Below are positions 26,927 to 34,849 of a stretch of 40,028 nt of DNA, in pieces. The stretch covers positions 1 through 40,028 of the forward strand of contig CALIEI010000186.1 in NCBI GenBank assembly GCA_938022165.1, given 5' to 3'. The notes under the pieces were generated by a model. That model did no database searches, was not told the origin of the DNA, and was given only the letters and a program-made list of their open reading frames with translations. Origin of the DNA: an uncultured Saprospiraceae bacterium (GTDB lineage: Bacteria > Bacteroidota > Bacteroidia > Chitinophagales > Saprospiraceae). Numbering within the stretch: the stretch's first letter is position 1; every line of letters starts with the position of its first letter. Position numbers and translations under genes: made by a program.

Positions 26927-27859
26927 TTAGAATCTTTGGACGACGAGTTCTTTTGTAAAGGACTCACCATTCAACGTAAGTTCTACCAAATAAATACCGC
27001 TAGGCTGATTCGCTATATTTATATCTTTCTTGAAGTAGTGATCAAAGTCAATCTTATCTTGCATGAAAATTCTCTTTCCTTGCAGGTCAAAAATCTCAAT
27101 TGATAATTCTCCTCTACTATCATGTTCGAATGTCAAAGTAGATACGCCAGTACTTGGGTTCGGAAACAACTCATAAGCATGATCAGCTATTGCTGGTTTC
27201 ACCTCGTTTTGAATTACTTCTACCTCTGCCTCAGCAACCGCTGCTGGCTCACAAGACTTCCAAGTAATATACTTAAAGTCGCGAGATCCTACATTTAAGA
27301 AAGTCTTTATGTTGTCAGCACCCTCGTTATACGTAACTTCTACTTGTTGCCCTACCTCCAATTTATTTATAGTGCTCTTAAGATCACAAACTGATCTTAT
27401 CTCACGATCATCTATATATGAGATGACATCACCGGCTTGGAATTCTGCTTTTGCCGCAGAGGAGTTATCAATAATACGCTCCAAAAGTACTCCACTAAAG
27501 TCTTCCATACCTGAAGTCGCTACCCCTAAAAAAGGTTTTACTTCAGATCTGACCGTTCGACAAAAAGAAGCATTTTTATCTGCAAATTTTCTACTGTCAA
27601 ATGTAATTCTTGTGTAAGTAATATCGTTGCTGAGTCTACCAGAAATCAGAATATCTCCATTGTCGATATTCTCATTGATGTAGGCCGTGAGATCAAATGT
27701 CTCTGCGTCTTCTCCTACAAATTTTTGAACCTCTTTTTCTGAAGATCCAGCAGGAGTAAATTTGATTTCTACAAATTGGTCATGTTGGGCATGTACTGTT
27801 CCTAGGCCAGTAAATAGCGCTAAACCAAGGATGGGTAATTTGTTGAAAAATCGTGTCAT
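26927..27859 (-). CDS. Secreted PDZ-domain protein with T9SS C-terminal sorting domain
   Basis: 310 residues. The signal peptide (1-24, ending VHAQ) is followed by a strand-rich N-terminal part. A PDZ domain comes next (about 108-195: FLGVATSG carboxylate loop, AEFQAGDVISYIDDREI, LEVGQQVEVTYNEG). An Ala/Glu/Val-rich linker leads to a T9SS type A sorting domain (YELFPNPSTG, IEIFDLQGKRI, PSGIYLVEL, ending ELVVQRF). No protease catalytic domain is attached, so the PDZ probably recruits a peptide or partner protein on the cell surface. The partner is unknown. It ends at the bidirectional terminator. Confidence 0.88.
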   Translation of the reverse strand: MTRFFNKLPILGLALFTGLGTVHAQHDQFVEIKFTPAGSSEKEVQKFVGEDAETFDLTAYINENIDNGDILISGRLSNDITYTRITFDSRKFADKNASFCRTVRSEVKPFLGVATSGMEDFSGVLLERIIDNSSAAKAEFQAGDVISYIDDREIRSVCDLKSTINKLEVGQQVEVTYNEGADNIKTFLNVGSRDFKYITWKSCEPAAVAEAEVEVIQNEVKPAIADHAYELFPNPSTGVSTLTFEHDSRGELSIEIFDLQGKRIFMQDKIDFDHYFKKDINIANQPSGIYLVELTLNGESFTKELVVQRF

Positions 27860-28179
27860 TTATTAGATTTTGTGTTTAAAAATAAATTCTCTTTACCAGA
27901 GCTGCGTCTTGCAGCTTAGTGTCTAATCATTTGTCTTTCAAAAGGTGGGTTTGAATACAGCTTCTCAGTGAATGTACATCTAGTTAAAGCATAAATCACG
28001 CCATATCTAAGCAAGTATTGACCAAGTATTTAGTATTCTTTGGAATGGGCCAATCGGCTTGTGTCGGGATGGCCTTCATTACTTAGGACGAAAGATTAAT
28101 TGCGAAAAGACACATTTTCATAACATTTCTTTTGCATTTTGGCTTTTTAACTAAGTCTTAACAAATAATAATTTTCGCC
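27860..28179. other. Intergenic region between PDZ protein and small Cys-rich peptide
   Basis: No ORF. A small hairpin AGCTGC-GTCTT-GCAGCT (27900-27916) lies in the likely leader of the PDZ gene. The right end holds a CTAAGTCT copy (28151-28158) that repeats part of the palindrome 39 bp further on. Confidence 0.5.
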
Positions 28180-28204
28180 TTTATTTAGACTAAGTCTAAG
28201 TAAA
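28180..28204. promoter_or_regulatory. 25-bp palindrome resembling a DtxR/Fur-class metal box
   Basis: TTAGACT-A-AGTCTAA (28185-28199) is a perfect dyad. It extends to 12-nt arms with one mismatched pair (TTTA on the left, TAAA on the right). The TTAG...CTAA ends resemble sites of iron- or manganese-responsive regulators of the DtxR family. It ends 29 nt before the small Cys-rich ORF. The match to a regulator class is inference; the dyad is seen directly. Confidence 0.55.
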
Positions 28205-28233
28205 TACTTATCTTGCAGTCAAATCAAGCACTT

Positions 28234-28401
28234 ATGCAGCTTTTAGTCGTTTCGAATACCGTTTCTACAGGATTGCCGATAGGCGAAGTGCCCAGTTCGT
28301 TTTACAGCTTGCCTATAGTTGAAATGCAACTAAAGAAGAAATGCTGCAAGAAGTACAAAAAGAAGGGTAAACGTTGCAAAAATTGCCCCGGCAGAAAGTA
28401 A
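28234..28401 (+). CDS. Small Cys/Lys-rich peptide, possibly metal-binding
   Basis: 55 residues from ATG 28234 (a TTG seven codons upstream is less likely). The N-terminal half is neutral to hydrophobic. The C-terminal 20 residues are strongly basic and carry four cysteines spaced CC-x9-C-x2-C in a Lys/Arg setting, with a final CPGRK. Such a cluster could bind iron or zinc. I recall similar short basic Cys tails in other Bacteroidota, but no named family. A strong palindrome just upstream suggests regulation. No downstream partner is close. Being short, it might not be translated, although the Cys pattern argues that it is. Confidence 0.6.
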   Translation: MQLLVVSNTVSTGLPIGEVPSSFYSLPIVEMQLKKKCCKKYKKKGKRCKNCPGRK

Positions 28402-28721
28402 GCTCTTTCAAATTTTCGATTTTCCTTTTCTCTAAAGACTTATGTTTGGGAGTGCCAGCTGACCAATAGGTTTGAGGTTTATACTATGCGTATTCTTAAC
28501 TTTTATATAGAAGCATTGCTTTAGATTGAGTCAAGTCAGCTGTCGGGCTCTATCGGGGTTCGCTTTGCTACCGTCCCTCTCCTTATTTTTTCTTGTTACA
28601 GATCAATCTTCTTTCTCAAATTAGATTAAAGCAATAACTGTTTTGATTTATAAGCCGGAGAGTGACCAAGCCCTTTCGATCCCTCACTCAAAAAATGGGA
28701 ATGATGAAATTTATTCCTTTT
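28402..28721. other. Intergenic region, nothing firm seen
   Basis: This AT-rich stretch lies between the 3' ends of the Cys-rich peptide gene and the VOC gene. A short GC-richer patch (about 28540-28580) may be a remnant of a dispersed intergenic element. No clear terminator, ORF or RNA gene was recognised. Confidence 0.4.
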
Positions 28722-29345
28722 TTAAAGAGTATAGTGCCCTTTTGGTGTCCCCAAAATTAATTCGATTTTAGATTTATCTCCTGACTCTACCGAGCAACGA
28801 ACTCCTAAATTATCAAACAAAGGAACAAGCTCTTCTTTGCTATTTGTAATTATTTTAAAATCAATAATCCCGCATTCCAAGGCTAAGCCTTCCGTTGGAT
28901 GAACCGAATCTCCCCAATCTAATAGAAAAGGAATGGCGTCTATCTCAGGTGCAGGCAAGACATTACTCATTTGCCATTGCAAAAGCGTACCATCATTTTT
29001 GACTCTACTACCCTCTGTGACTATTCCTAAGTTGGGATTGAATGCCTTGATCAATTTTGCATCTTCAGTTATTCGACTGGTTCCTAATGACCACCTAGTT
29101 ATTTTCTCTTCCTCAAGCAAATCTAAACCCATCCAAGTACCCTCACTTGGTGATGTTAAACTTGGATCTTTAGCTATGAATTCCAAGTAGGTTCGCTCTC
29201 CTATGCGTATTAAGGCATTATGCGTTCCATGAACAAGATGCTGCCCTCCAGCAGAAACCTTGAGTCCTGTCATATTTTGAAAATCGGAAACAGCTTGACT
29301 GAGATCATTCACTGCATATACTATATGATCTATTTCTTCGAGCAT
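28722..29345 (-). CDS. VOC-superfamily (glyoxalase-like) protein
   Basis: 207 residues. The opening EEIDHIVYAVNDLSQAVSDF and the following GLKVSAGGQHLVHGTHNALI and YLEFIA match the glyoxalase-like domain (Glyoxalase_3 type). His7 and Glu54-region residues sit where metal ligands usually do. A second, weaker half follows around residues 140-207. VOC proteins include isomerases, dioxygenases and resistance proteins, so the reaction cannot be named. A -7 box, TATATTTG (29370-29363), lies upstream. It is divergent from the TolB-like lipoprotein gene. Confidence 0.82.
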   Translation of the reverse strand: MLEEIDHIVYAVNDLSQAVSDFQNMTGLKVSAGGQHLVHGTHNALIRIGERTYLEFIAKDPSLTSPSEGTWMGLDLLEEEKITRWSLGTSRITEDAKLIKAFNPNLGIVTEGSRVKNDGTLLQWQMSNVLPAPEIDAIPFLLDWGDSVHPTEGLALECGIIDFKIITNSKEELVPLFDNLGVRCSVESGDKSKIELILGTPKGHYTL

Positions 29346-29362
29346 TATGATGATGTTTTAGC

Positions 29363-29370
29363 CAAATATA
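29363..29370 (-). promoter_or_regulatory. -7 box of the VOC gene promoter
   Basis: TATATTTG matches TAnnTTTG and lies 17 nt before the ATG at 29345. The -33 element is poor (TTTA at 18 nt). Confidence 0.45.
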
Positions 29371-29414
29371 GTCTTTTTGTACGCTTTTTAAAGCATGCAA
29401 TAAAAGTCAAATAG

Positions 29415-29445
29415 TTTGTCCCTTCAGTCGAATAAAATATCTTTG
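29415..29445 (+). promoter_or_regulatory. Consensus Bacteroidota promoter of the TolB-like/nth operon
   Basis: TTTG (29415-29418), a 19-nt spacer and TATCTTTG (29438-29445) form an exact match to the known Bacteroidota primary-sigma promoter, TTTG-N19-TAnnTTTG. The start codon at 29460 is only 14 nt further, so the leader is very short. Confidence 0.8.
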
Positions 29446-29459
29446 CAAAAATCACAAAT

Positions 29460-30575
29460 ATGAGAATCCTACTTCCACTTCTAGCTGTCCTCTTATTATT
29501 CAACTGTAATAATGAACCAGCAAAAACAAAAGAGACTAAAGATCACCATGCAGCTACAACGGCGCCTACATCCCAGCCTTCTGGAAAGCTAACCTACGAT
29601 CAAGAAAAGAACTTCAAATCCCTTAAGCAACTCACCAATGGTGGAGATAATGCGGAAGCCTACTTTAGTTTTGATAATAGCAAGTTGGTATTTCAAGCGA
29701 GCAATGATGCGTGGGGAGCAGAGTGTGATCAAATATTCTTGATGGATCTCAACGGCGCTATGGATAAAAAGCCGCCGCTTCTTAGTACGGGTTTAGGAAG
29801 AACTACCTGCTCCTATTTTATGCCAGGCGATGAAACCGTATTATATGCTTCGACACATTTAGCTGATGAGGCTTGTCCTGACTCTCCGCGTACTGTAGAC
29901 GGAAAGTACGTATGGCCAATCTATGAATCGTTTGACATCTTCGTATCAGACATGGATGGAAAAATTGTAAAGCAACTTACAGATAATCCTGGCTACGATG
30001 CTGAGGCTACCTTATCTCCTGACGGCAAAATGATCGTCTTTACTTCTATGCGTTCTGGAGACTTAGAATTATACACTATGGATATTGAAGGAAATAATGT
30101 AAAGCAAGTGACTAGTGGTCTTGGGTATGATGGAGGCGCTTTCTTTTCACCTGATGGTAAGAAATTAGTTTTTAGGTCTTCTCGTCCAAAAACGAAGGAA
30201 GCTATTGATAACTATAAGTCATTTTTGGATCGTGGTTTAGTACAACCTACTAATATGGAAATTTATACTTGTAATGTTGATGGCTCAGATTTGATGCAGG
30301 TTACAAATTTAGGGAAGGCCAATTGGGCACCATACTACCACCCTTCTGGGGAAAAGATTTTGTTCTCGACCAATCATCACAAACCTTCAGGGAGAGTGTT
30401 TAATATATTCTCCATCAATGAAGATGGGTCTGATTTGAAGCAAGTGACTTTTGACAATACCTTCGATGCCTTTCCAATGTTTTCTTACGATGGTAAGTAT
30501 CTGGTATTTTCTAGTAATAGAAACAATGGTGGCACTCGTGATACCAACGTATTCTTAGCAGAGTGGCAAGACTAA
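29460..30575 (+). CDS. TolB-like beta-propeller lipoprotein
   Basis: 371 residues. The lipoprotein signal (LLLFNC, Cys16) is followed by a short Thr/Ala/Lys linker. The remainder is a propeller of PD40/TolB-type blades. Each blade has SPDGKMIVFTSMRSG-like cores, for example at about 175-195, 220-240, 285-300 and 340-355, separated by DLELYTMDIEGNNVKQVT strands. It is probably exported and membrane-anchored, with a binding rather than a catalytic role. It does not sit next to tol-pal genes, so it is not TolB itself. It has an exact consensus promoter and lies 3 nt ahead of the endonuclease III gene. Confidence 0.85.
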   Translation: MRILLPLLAVLLLFNCNNEPAKTKETKDHHAATTAPTSQPSGKLTYDQEKNFKSLKQLTNGGDNAEAYFSFDNSKLVFQASNDAWGAECDQIFLMDLNGAMDKKPPLLSTGLGRTTCSYFMPGDETVLYASTHLADEACPDSPRTVDGKYVWPIYESFDIFVSDMDGKIVKQLTDNPGYDAEATLSPDGKMIVFTSMRSGDLELYTMDIEGNNVKQVTSGLGYDGGAFFSPDGKKLVFRSSRPKTKEAIDNYKSFLDRGLVQPTNMEIYTCNVDGSDLMQVTNLGKANWAPYYHPSGEKILFSTNHHKPSGRVFNIFSINEDGSDLKQVTFDNTFDAFPMFSYDGKYLVFSSNRNNGGTRDTNVFLAEWQD

Positions 30576-30578
30576 ACT

Positions 30579-31223
30579 ATGGCTCGCTTATCGGCTAAAG
30601 AAAAAGCTAAAGAAATACAAAAGATCTTAGATCGTTTGTATCCAACGGTACCTATCCCCTTGGATCATACCAACCCTTACACATTACTGGTAGCTGTATT
30701 GCTATCGGCTCAATGTACTGATGAAAGGGTTAACAAGGTCACTCCTTTTCTCTTTGAGAAGGCGGACAATCCTTTTGAGATGAGCAAACTTGAAGTGGAT
30801 GAAATAAAAGCTATTATTAGACCTTGTGGCTTATCTCCAAAGAAGTCAAAAGCCATATATGATCTTTCGCATATCTTAATCGACAAATACAATGGAGTTG
30901 TCCCTCAAGATATGGACTTGCTGGAAGAGCTACCGGGTGTAGGACATAAGACGGCATCAGTGGTAATGGCTCAAGCCTTTGGTGTCCCGGCCTTTCCTGT
31001 AGACACACATATACAGAGGCTCGCCTATAGATGGACCTTGAGTACTGGCAAAAATGTAGTCAAAACAGAGAAGGATTTGAAACGATTATTTCCTGAAGAT
31101 TCTTGGAATAAGCTGCATCTACAAATCATATTTTTTGGCAGAGAATATTGTCCTGCCCGAGGACATGATCCGCATCAATGTCCGATTTGTAGTTTGTATG
31201 GTAGAAAGAGCTTAATGAAGTAA
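30579..31223 (+). CDS. nth: Endonuclease III (DNA glycosylase/AP lyase)
   Basis: 214 residues. It removes oxidised pyrimidines from DNA and cuts the strand by beta-elimination (base excision repair). The helix-hairpin-helix LPGVGHKTA holds the catalytic Lys124, and Asp142 lies in VDTHI; the spacing of 18 is as in the E. coli enzyme (120/138). The N-terminal LLSAQCTDERVN is the usual substrate-pocket motif. The C-terminal iron-sulphur loop is unusual: Cys-x9-Cys-x2-Cys (CPARGHDPHQCPIC) and no fourth Cys before the end. The 4Fe-4S cluster may therefore be absent or differently ligated. It shares an operon with the TolB-like lipoprotein, though nothing links their functions. Confidence 0.93.
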   Translation: MARLSAKEKAKEIQKILDRLYPTVPIPLDHTNPYTLLVAVLLSAQCTDERVNKVTPFLFEKADNPFEMSKLEVDEIKAIIRPCGLSPKKSKAIYDLSHILIDKYNGVVPQDMDLLEELPGVGHKTASVVMAQAFGVPAFPVDTHIQRLAYRWTLSTGKNVVKTEKDLKRLFPEDSWNKLHLQIIFFGREYCPARGHDPHQCPICSLYGRKSLMK

Positions 31224-31228
31224 AATAA

Positions 31229-33835
31229 CTAGAAAGGGTAACCGAAAAGCAAGTTAGGATTTAAGGCTCGCCGTAAACCTCCATTCCCTCTGAAGTCATC
31301 GAAAAACCAACGACTCCCATTATTGTATTCAAACGAATTCAACAACTTGAGTCCAAGATCTACAGTCAAGACAAAGTAATTGAAATCGATTCTTACACCA
31401 AATCCTGTACCTAATGATAACTGATCTATAAAGTTGTCTCCGACTAAATCTCCATCACTATTTATCGTCGATCTCCATAATAGTTGAGATCCCGGTCGGT
31501 CAGTATCTTCTTTTAGTGTCCATATATTCCCTCCATCTAAAAATACAGCTGCATCCATGTTCAAAAATGGAATAAATTTGAAACGGTATTCTAGATTGAA
31601 TTCAAAAAGAAAATCACCCGTTTGAAAAAAGGGCGTATTTGGTAGACTTGGTGGAGCAATATATTCTCCTGGTCCTGGTTCTCTTATTCGCCATGCTCTT
31701 ATACTATTTGGTCCTCCAACAAAGAACTGTTTTACGAATGGAACAGTCTCCGAAAATTTAGAGAAAGGTATGGCTATCCCAGCATGGGCACGTAGCCCGA
31801 AAATATTTCCATCCCTAAATTCTTTGAAATAGCGTATGTCAACATCAAATTTGTTGTAATGCGCAAATTCAAGATTATTCGGCAAGTTAATAGCAGACCT
31901 TCCTCCATTGATAATGTAGTTGGCCAACAATGCCTCCGCTCCTGATAACTCATGGTTGAATCGCCACTGCCAAGTTTCGCCCAAATTATTTTGAGGACTA
32001 GTCCATAGATAATTAAATTCACTATAAAAGAAACCTGTTATCAATCTTGGGCTCAATCTTTCCTCAAGTAATGGATTGCTCAATAAGATCGTATCAAAAG
32101 CAGGCTCTGTTTGAGACTGAAACAATGTAATATCAAAGGTTTTTACAGTGTATTTTTCTGTAGCTGATCTTTTCAGATCATATGTTAATGCTAAATCAAA
32201 GGAATTATAAGAATAAAAATTTCTCAGACTAAAAGAGTTATAAGTACCACTAACAGTTGGTATCCCATCTCTTCTCATATCGTTTAAGAAGTCTTGATTG
32301 ATCAATGACCAATTACCAAACTTGATTAGGCTTAGTAGTTTCCAAGTGCCCGGAAAGTCTATAAACTCAGGTAGTCGCAAGTCAACTCTACCGGTAAAAT
32401 CTAAAGAATTGATCAATTGACTACGGTCCGTCAAATTAAACTCAACGCCGCCTTCCAATGATGCACTAAATCTTTCTGCTCCATTAAAAGTATTTCTATT
32501 GAGGTAGGATAAATTGACAGCATTCCCAAAGAAAAAGTTTCTATTATTCGTTAGAACCCTTTCGGAATTATTGATGTCCGCATCCATGGTAATATTTTGT
32601 TTCTTTAGTTTAGACAAAATAATTTCCACGTCAATTTTCCCATCTTCATCCGCTGAGGCATTTGTTCTAATGTTTACAAACTTGTAGAGACCTAGCGCAT
32701 TCAACTGCGTATTTGTATTATCTATTAAAGATTGATTAAACACATCTCCTTCGTTGAGATAAATATTTCCTCTTAGCAAACTGGGCTTGATACCTATGTC
32801 TCCATCCAATGTCTTATAATGAATCCCGTCAATCAATGTATCAGAATGAACAGCTCCTAATTCTCCATTGAAATTTGGATATACATTGATTTTTCCAATT
32901 CGATACTGTTTATGTACCTCACTGTTATATGGTTTTGTAAGGCCATCGTACACCGTCAAATCGTAACCATATCCTGTAGTATCAATATCTAATTTTTTGA
33001 TATTGTTGGTAAAGAAGTAAGCATATCCATTATTTCTTAATGAGTCCGTGATGCGATTGACTTCTTGGTTGTAAATATTACCATCTATGGGCGTCCCTTT
33101 TTTGAATAGCGTTTCTTTCGAGATCCAGGGGGTTAGTGCAGCTAGTGTTGAATCTTTTGATTCATAGATTAAGGTATCTACTTTGTACAAATTACCTGGA
33201 AACGCCTCATACGTTATGTTTGCTTTATTTCTATTTTTAAGTTTATTACTTGGATAAACTTTTGCGTCTAAAAATCCTTTGTGAGCAAGATAGTTTTCCA
33301 TGGACTTTGCAGTTCGCTCCATAGTAATCTTATCGTATAATACGGGCTCTTGAGTTCTCTTACGATTGATGAACTCTTTTATGTTGGTTCTTCGATTTTT
33401 CTTCTTATCTATTTTTTGTCTTTTTTTCTTAGCCTTGATATTCCACTCTTCCAGTTCATCTCCACTTCCATTTCGCTCTATATTTTGTGTTTTGTTAGCT
33501 AACTTTTCTTCTAATCTATTTTTCTTCCGGTTGAACTTTTGTTCAAACTTCAATAGTTTTTCTTCTTTTTTGAGTTCATTTTTGAAATACCAATGCAGTT
33601 CTGGACGAAAAAAGAATAGTAACTTACTGTTCGGTTCTTGAGATATGAGCGTAGACAACTCATATTTTAATTGAGATTTTTCTTTGACAGCTTTTTCGGT
33701 ATCAGTTAGTATTACTGTGTTTTTGGTGATAAGGTAATCTTCCTCATTCAGATATTTGTTTACACTACAAGACGAGCAAAACAATAAAAGAGCAATGGTT
33801 ATGAATTTGTATGTCGAAAATTTTATACCTTCCAA
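31229..33835 (-). CDS. tamL: TamL-type BamA/TamA-family outer-membrane lipoprotein
   Basis: 868 residues. Start TTG (33833-33835); an in-frame stop lies two codons before it. A lipoprotein-like signal (about 1-23, Cys23) is followed by NKYLNEEDYLITKN, typical of the Bacteroidota TamL group. Residues about 75-160 are a very basic, coiled-coil-like insertion rich in Lys/Glu. POTRA-like repeats span about 165-410. The C-terminal half is a 16-strand surface-antigen barrel with the FFVGGPNSIRAWRIREPGPG lid motif and a closing Phe. The TamL/TamB pair is thought to help assemble or transport envelope components. No tamB is adjacent. It is divergent from the SpoU gene, with 23 nt between the starts. 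Confidence 0.9.
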   Translation of the reverse strand: MEGIKFSTYKFITIALLLFCSSCSVNKYLNEEDYLITKNTVILTDTEKAVKEKSQLKYELSTLISQEPNSKLLFFFRPELHWYFKNELKKEEKLLKFEQKFNRKKNRLEEKLANKTQNIERNGSGDELEEWNIKAKKKRQKIDKKKNRRTNIKEFINRKRTQEPVLYDKITMERTAKSMENYLAHKGFLDAKVYPSNKLKNRNKANITYEAFPGNLYKVDTLIYESKDSTLAALTPWISKETLFKKGTPIDGNIYNQEVNRITDSLRNNGYAYFFTNNIKKLDIDTTGYGYDLTVYDGLTKPYNSEVHKQYRIGKINVYPNFNGELGAVHSDTLIDGIHYKTLDGDIGIKPSLLRGNIYLNEGDVFNQSLIDNTNTQLNALGLYKFVNIRTNASADEDGKIDVEIILSKLKKQNITMDADINNSERVLTNNRNFFFGNAVNLSYLNRNTFNGAERFSASLEGGVEFNLTDRSQLINSLDFTGRVDLRLPEFIDFPGTWKLLSLIKFGNWSLINQDFLNDMRRDGIPTVSGTYNSFSLRNFYSYNSFDLALTYDLKRSATEKYTVKTFDITLFQSQTEPAFDTILLSNPLLEERLSPRLITGFFYSEFNYLWTSPQNNLGETWQWRFNHELSGAEALLANYIINGGRSAINLPNNLEFAHYNKFDVDIRYFKEFRDGNIFGLRAHAGIAIPFSKFSETVPFVKQFFVGGPNSIRAWRIREPGPGEYIAPPSLPNTPFFQTGDFLFEFNLEYRFKFIPFLNMDAAVFLDGGNIWTLKEDTDRPGSQLLWRSTINSDGDLVGDNFIDQLSLGTGFGVRIDFNYFVLTVDLGLKLLNSFEYNNGSRWFFDDFRGNGGLRRALNPNLLFGYPF

Positions 33836-33858
33836 AATTTACTAGCTATACTATATAA

Positions 33859-34611
33859 ATGCTATCCAAAAATAAAATTAAATATTTAAAGTCTCTTCAA
33901 TTAAAAAAGTATCGACTGCAAGAACGCAAATTTGTTGTAGAAGGCGATAAAATAGTAAGAGAATTACTACACTCTTCATACGATATTACAACTATTTATG
34001 CTACAAAAAATTGGATAGAAAAACATAAGGTTTTATTAAAATCTAAGCAAGGGATCGTTTTTGAAGCTGATGGAAAACAACTCAAATCTGCTACGGCGCT
34101 AAGTACATCCAATGAAGTCATCGCTGAGGTCGAAATGCCTCCTTTAGCTTCATTGCAGGTAGACCCCAATAGTGCATTACACCTATATCTCGAGGATATT
34201 CGCGATCCAGGCAATATGGGCACCATTATTCGTTCTGCGGCATGGTTTGGGCTGACTCAAATACTCTGTAGCCCTGAAAGTGTTGATTTTTACAATAATA
34301 AAGTCCTACAAGCCACTATGGGGAGCTTTATACACTTGGATATGATCACTTTAGCAGCTGAGGATTTGAAAAGAAACCTTCCAAACCATAAAATAGTAGC
34401 TGCTACATTGGGTGGAAGTCCACTATCTGAATTTGACAAACCCGATAAACTGGTCTTGGTGATAGGAAATGAGGGAAAAGGCATCTCTTATAGGCTTCTA
34501 AACCAATGTGATAGCGAGCTCACTATAGGTAAATCTCTAAATAGTAAAATAGAATCCTTGAATGCTGCTATAAGCTGTTCCATATTGCTAAATGCATTGT
34601 ATACGCCATAA
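33859..34611 (+). CDS. SpoU/TrmH-family RNA 2'-O-ribose methyltransferase
   Basis: 250 residues. The N-terminal substrate-binding part (LKKYRLQERKFVVEGDKIV, about 16-35) resembles the RlmB-type domain. The knotted SPOUT domain carries motif 1 DIRDPGNMGTIIRSA (about 112-126), motif 2 LVIGNEGKGIS (about 198-208) and motif 3 IESLNAAISCSIL near the C-terminus. SAM-dependent methylation of rRNA or tRNA ribose is expected; which RNA cannot be told. Its start lies 23 nt from the divergent TamL start, so the promoter must lie inside the tamL 5' end or overlap it. Confidence 0.9.
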   Translation: MLSKNKIKYLKSLQLKKYRLQERKFVVEGDKIVRELLHSSYDITTIYATKNWIEKHKVLLKSKQGIVFEADGKQLKSATALSTSNEVIAEVEMPPLASLQVDPNSALHLYLEDIRDPGNMGTIIRSAAWFGLTQILCSPESVDFYNNKVLQATMGSFIHLDMITLAAEDLKRNLPNHKIVAATLGGSPLSEFDKPDKLVLVIGNEGKGISYRLLNQCDSELTIGKSLNSKIESLNAAISCSILLNALYTP

Positions 34612-34667
34612 AATCATGGTAAGTAGTAGAGACGCAATGCATTGCGTCTGTACTATTTCCCATGATT
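34611..34667. repeat. 57-bp composite palindrome after the SpoU gene
   Basis: Inner arms 34624-34639/34640-34655 (16 nt, one mismatch, core GACGCAATG/CATTGCGTC) sit within outer arms AAATCATGG/CCATGATTT (34611-34619/34659-34667). Only 3-4 nt on each side are unpaired. It begins at the last base of the stop codon. No T run follows, so a dispersed palindromic element is as likely as a terminator. Confidence 0.65.
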
Positions 34668-34735
34668 TGTTTAAAATAATCCATAATACTTATCACGATA
34701 ATGCAACAAAACATGCATGAAGTCATAGAATAAGT

Positions 34736-34743
34736 TACATTTG
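34736..34743 (+). promoter_or_regulatory. -7 box candidate of the SulP gene
   Basis: TACATTTG matches TAnnTTTG, but no TTTG lies at the proper -33 distance. It would give a leader of about 100 nt before ATG 34850. A GGAGGG (34829-34834) lies 15 nt from the ATG, a rather long spacing for a Shine-Dalgarno site. Confidence 0.35.
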
Positions 34744-34849
34744 CACGCTTATTGAAAAAATAGGCAGAAGACTCTTACAAAATTTTCCCCTTTATATAGA
34801 TACCAGAGATTTTAGATTCCTCTAAAAAGGAGGGATAATAAGTTATTGT

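Noticed and set aside
28457-28542. Inverted CAGCTGAC/GTCAGCTG pair
   Set aside because: Only 8 bp with a long spacer, and the core CAGCTG is itself a palindrome, so the match is weak.
34744-34849. Possible riboswitch in the SulP leader
   Set aside because: I could not match any known riboswitch core; only a small CCTC/GGAGG pairing is visible.
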